Shown here in pieces: positions 6,413-8,682 of a DNA stretch of 8,682 nt. The notes under the pieces are model-generated. The model saw only the letters and a program-made list of their open reading frames with translations. It made no database searches and was not told the DNA's origin. The DNA comes from an uncultured Haemophilus sp. (GTDB lineage: Bacteria; Pseudomonadota; Gammaproteobacteria; Enterobacterales; Pasteurellaceae), in contig NZ_CAJLNI010000081.1 in assembly GCF_905207935.1 (NCBI RefSeq), forward strand, positions 1-8,682, in the 5' to 3' direction. Made by a program: the position numbers and the translations under genes. Every line of letters starts with the position of its first letter. Position 1 is the stretch's first letter.

Positions 6413-6425
6413 TGTGGAGTCCACA
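6413..6425. promoter_or_regulatory. Perfect 6-1-6 palindrome, candidate operator of pgaA
   Basis: TGTGGAGTCCACA is a perfect inverted repeat around a single G. It ends 35 bases before the pgaA ATG and covers the place where the -35 box would be if the TATAAT at 6435-6440 is used. That is a classic position for a regulator. There is no T-run, so it is not a terminator. The binding protein is unknown. Confidence 0.45.
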
Positions 6426-6434
6426 ATAAATAAT

Positions 6435-6440
6435 TATAAT
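6435..6440 (+). promoter_or_regulatory. Candidate -10 box of the pgaA promoter
   Basis: A consensus TATAAT lies 20 bases before the pgaA ATG. No acceptable -35 hexamer sits 16-18 bases upstream, since that space is taken by the palindrome at 6413-6425; this would fit an activator-dependent promoter. The leader would be about 14 bases and contain the weak ribosome site AGAAG (6451-6455). Confidence 0.4.
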
Positions 6441-6460
6441 TAAACGTAGTAGAAGTTAAT

Positions 6461-8682
6461 ATGAAGTCTCTATCCCATGTCTTTAAGACTGTGCTATTAG
6501 TAGGTATTAGTACCTCAGTAGTACGGGTTGCCTGTGCCCAAAATTCCTCTATTGATACCGAACGAGAAAATATCATCATTTTCTCTCGTCAAGGAGAGGC
6601 CCAATTAAATCAAGCCATTCCAAAACTTGAGGCCTTATTTAAGAGGACAAACGATATTAAAGTGCGCGATGATTTAATTACACTCTATCTGAGGACGAAT
6701 CAATCCGCTAAAGCACTTTCACTTTGCGAAAGCTGCGCACCAGCGCAATTTTCCCAAAATGAACTGGAAAATTTAGGCAAAGCCGCTCGAAATGAAAAAC
6801 AATACGACCGTGCCGTTGCATTCTATTCCCAATTGCAAAAGCAATTCCCTGATAATCCTAATGGATGGCTTGGTGGCGCATTAGCCTCCACTGAAACCAA
6901 AAACTACACTGCGGCAAAAAATGCACTGAATGTTTATAAGAAACGTTTTGGACAAGATAATGCTTATCTTGATGCAGAAAGTTATTTACTTGATTTCACC
7001 GAACCCGACATGGCTAAACTTGGCCGTTGGCAACGTCAGTTAGAACAAAATCCGAAAAATATCACCTTAATGAGAGAGTTGTATCGTTTAGCATCGAAAT
7101 ACAACCTTCAACCATTACAAGAGAAACTACAAAAAACCTATCCTGATCAATTCAATCAAAAAGACATGATGTGGTTTGAGCATGGTAAGACGATTACCTC
7201 TTCAAAAAATGCGACAACGCCTGCACAACAAGAAAAATCATTTGAAGAATTGACCGCACTTTTGACCAAAATTAACCCTGAACATCCTTTGTATCAACAA
7301 GCATTGCAAGATCGTTTTGTGATGGGTGTTCGCTTGAATAAATTTGATGAAATTAAAGACGACTTCAATACATTACAGGCTCAACCTAATGTGCCTGCTT
7401 ATTTAGAAGAAGCCTTTGGTGATTATTGGGAAGCAAAAGGCTCACCACACAAAGCATTAGCGATTTATCAAGCAATTGAACAACAAGCCTTAACCAATAA
7501 ACTCGCAGTGAGTGATGGTTTACTTCATAAACTCTCTCTCGCTGCAAGCGATGCGGGCAAGTTTGAATTGGCGCAACAATATTTAGAGCGTATGAATTCA
7601 AATGTTTATATCAATGACTATACCCGAACGTCAAAAATTCTGAATCCAGGCTACGATTCTCGCTATTTTGGTTTGGCACGTTTAGCGTTATGGCGTGGTA
7701 ACAGCAAATTAGCTCAGCAACTTATTGATGATCGTCTATTTAACAAAACGCCTGGTGATCCATGGGTTATGTTGCAAAAAGCAGAACTTGAGCGAAATCG
7801 TGGCAACTATGATGATGCCAAATTATGGGCGGAAAAAGCCGGTTATTTTTTGAGTAAAAATGATCAGCAAGAAGCTCGCAATAGCCTGGCTGAAACTGCC
7901 TTAAGTCAAAATGATTTACCAGCAGTTTCAAAAACAATTGATGCTATGAATGAAGAACAACGTCAGTCAGCGCAATCCCTTATTAAGCATTATGAACAAG
8001 CACGTTCTGGAAAAATTGTAGGGAGTGTCGGCTTACAGCATCGCACCTCACCAATAAGTTATAGCAATGAAAGTAGCCAAGATTATGCGATTTACACACC
8101 GAAAACAGCAAATGGTCACGATCTCTACGTTCATTACTTAGAAACTCGCTCCCCTTATGACAAAGAAAGTCTCATTTCTCGCCGAATTGGTGTAGGAACA
8201 GAACTCAATTTCTATCCACTCCAAGTAAAAATAGAAGGTGGGAAAGGCATTAAGCTTAATGATAAAGCCTATTTCTCCACGGAGGCAAATTATACCCTCA
8301 ACCAACATTGGTCATTTAATTTAAATGCCAATATTAATGGTAGTGGCACACCGGTTAAAGCCATCAATAAAGGTGTGTATACCAAAGATATTGGTTTCTC
8401 CACCACCTATTCCTATTCTGATATTTTCCAAGCTGGACTAGGTGGTGGCGTCATGAAATTTGATGACGGCAACTTAAGAAAAGAAGCCAATTTTTGGTTG
8501 AATCTCAATACATTCAAACATGACCGTTGGGCGCTAACCAATAATTTCAGAGTCGATTACAGCAAAAATAAAACCATTGATTCTGCTGAATATTACAACC
8601 CATCAAAAGCGACAAGCTTGGAATTCGGTGCGGATTTAAGTTACTACCAACCACTTAATTATGGCTTAGTCTTAAATCATCA
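6461..8682 (+). CDS. pgaA: Poly-beta-1,6-N-acetylglucosamine export porin PgaA (3' end outside window)
   Basis: The frame is open from the ATG at 6461 to the window edge (740 codons plus 2 bases). PgaA is the outer-membrane exporter of the biofilm polysaccharide PNAG; E. coli PgaA has 807 residues, so about 60-70 are missing here. A signal peptide covers about 1-26 (VACA then Q27). The periplasmic part to about 515 is helical and tetratricopeptide-like: NEKQYDRAVAFYSQL near 111, WEAKGSPHKALAIYQ near 323, NRGNYDDAKLWAEKA near 446. From about 517 (GKIVGSVGLQHR) alternating strands form the beta-barrel, including FWLNLNTFKHDRW and AEYYNPSK. C89-E-S-C92 is a CxxC pair in the periplasmic part. The start is supported by the signal peptide and an in-frame stop at 6437-6439; the ribosome site (AGAAG) is weak. 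pgaBCD are expected downstream. Other TPR-porin exporters are less likely given the domain layout and length. Confidence 0.9.
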   Translation, partial: MKSLSHVFKTVLLVGISTSVVRVACAQNSSIDTERENIIIFSRQGEAQLNQAIPKLEALFKRTNDIKVRDDLITLYLRTNQSAKALSLCESCAPAQFSQNELENLGKAARNEKQYDRAVAFYSQLQKQFPDNPNGWLGGALASTETKNYTAAKNALNVYKKRFGQDNAYLDAESYLLDFTEPDMAKLGRWQRQLEQNPKNITLMRELYRLASKYNLQPLQEKLQKTYPDQFNQKDMMWFEHGKTITSSKNATTPAQQEKSFEELTALLTKINPEHPLYQQALQDRFVMGVRLNKFDEIKDDFNTLQAQPNVPAYLEEAFGDYWEAKGSPHKALAIYQAIEQQALTNKLAVSDGLLHKLSLAASDAGKFELAQQYLERMNSNVYINDYTRTSKILNPGYDSRYFGLARLALWRGNSKLAQQLIDDRLFNKTPGDPWVMLQKAELERNRGNYDDAKLWAEKAGYFLSKNDQQEARNSLAETALSQNDLPAVSKTIDAMNEEQRQSAQSLIKHYEQARSGKIVGSVGLQHRTSPISYSNESSQDYAIYTPKTANGHDLYVHYLETRSPYDKESLISRRIGVGTELNFYPLQVKIEGGKGIKLNDKAYFSTEANYTLNQHWSFNLNANINGSGTPVKAINKGVYTKDIGFSTTYSYSDIFQAGLGGGVMKFDDGNLRKEANFWLNLNTFKHDRWALTNNFRVDYSKNKTIDSAEYYNPSKATSLEFGADLSYYQPLNYGLVLNH
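7253..7261 (-). repeat. DNA uptake sequence inside pgaA
   Basis: ACCGCACTT, complement of the uptake core, continuing on the minus strand with CAATTCTTCAAATGA as the extended signal expects. It encodes Thr-Ala-Leu (ELTALLTK) in a surface-like stretch of the periplasmic helical domain. Confidence 0.92.

Noticed and set aside
7386..7601. Minus-strand open frame within pgaA
   Set aside because: It lies wholly antisense to the continuous pgaA frame and its composition looks like an out-of-frame shadow.
1..8682. Mobile elements, CRISPR arrays, tRNA or rRNA genes, toxin-antitoxin or phage genes
   Set aside because: No transposase motifs, long direct or inverted repeats, spacer-repeat pattern or RNA gene signature were seen; all gaps are under 210 bases and accounted for.

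Overview
The window looks like the chromosome of a Pasteurellaceae bacterium from the Haemophilus influenzae / Aggregatibacter branch. Three things point there: five exact copies of the Hin-type DNA uptake sequence AAGTGCGGT (or its complement) with the usual A/T-rich flank, an A/T-rich composition outside one operon, and a gene set typical of the group (periplasmic MsrAB, a Fec-type iron ABC transporter, a pga polysaccharide locus). I cannot name the species from sequence alone.

Layout. (1) 1-1553, minus strand: a periplasmic methionine-repair pair. It consists of msrAB, a fused methionine sulfoxide reductase, followed after 9 bases by a TlpA-like thioredoxin that closely resembles the N-terminal domain of the neisserial PilB/MsrAB three-domain fusion. 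The thioredoxin probably supplies electrons to both Msr domains. (2) 1554-1666: a divergent intergenic region. (3) 1667-2533, plus strand: a ten-helix DMT/EamA-family permease of unknown substrate. (4) 2625-6254, plus strand: fecBCDE, a complete periplasmic-binding-protein ABC importer of the ferric citrate type. All three gene junctions are one-base TAATG overlaps. It has a good sigma-70 promoter upstream and a strong intrinsic terminator downstream (6278-6314). (5) 6315-6460: a regulatory interval with inverted repeats. (6) 6461 to the window end: pgaA, the outer-membrane poly-N-acetylglucosamine export porin. It is open to the edge at residue 740, so roughly the last 60-70 residues by family length lie outside, and pgaBCD presumably follow.

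How the parts work. FecB would carry ferric citrate (or a related ferric hydroxycarboxylate) from an outer-membrane receptor to the FecCD channel, powered by FecE. The receptor fecA and the fecIR regulators are not in the window. MsrAB with its thioredoxin repairs oxidised methionines in the envelope. PgaA exports biofilm polysaccharide. The units have separate promoters and need not be co-regulated, although a short similar inverted repeat (ACATTGT...AATGT) occurs ahead of both fecB and pgaA.

I see no mobile element, CRISPR array, tRNA, rRNA or clearly undescribed system. The interest lies in details: split versus fused redox architecture, the fec operon without its receptor and regulators, raised G+C in fecC, and possible operators ahead of pgaA.
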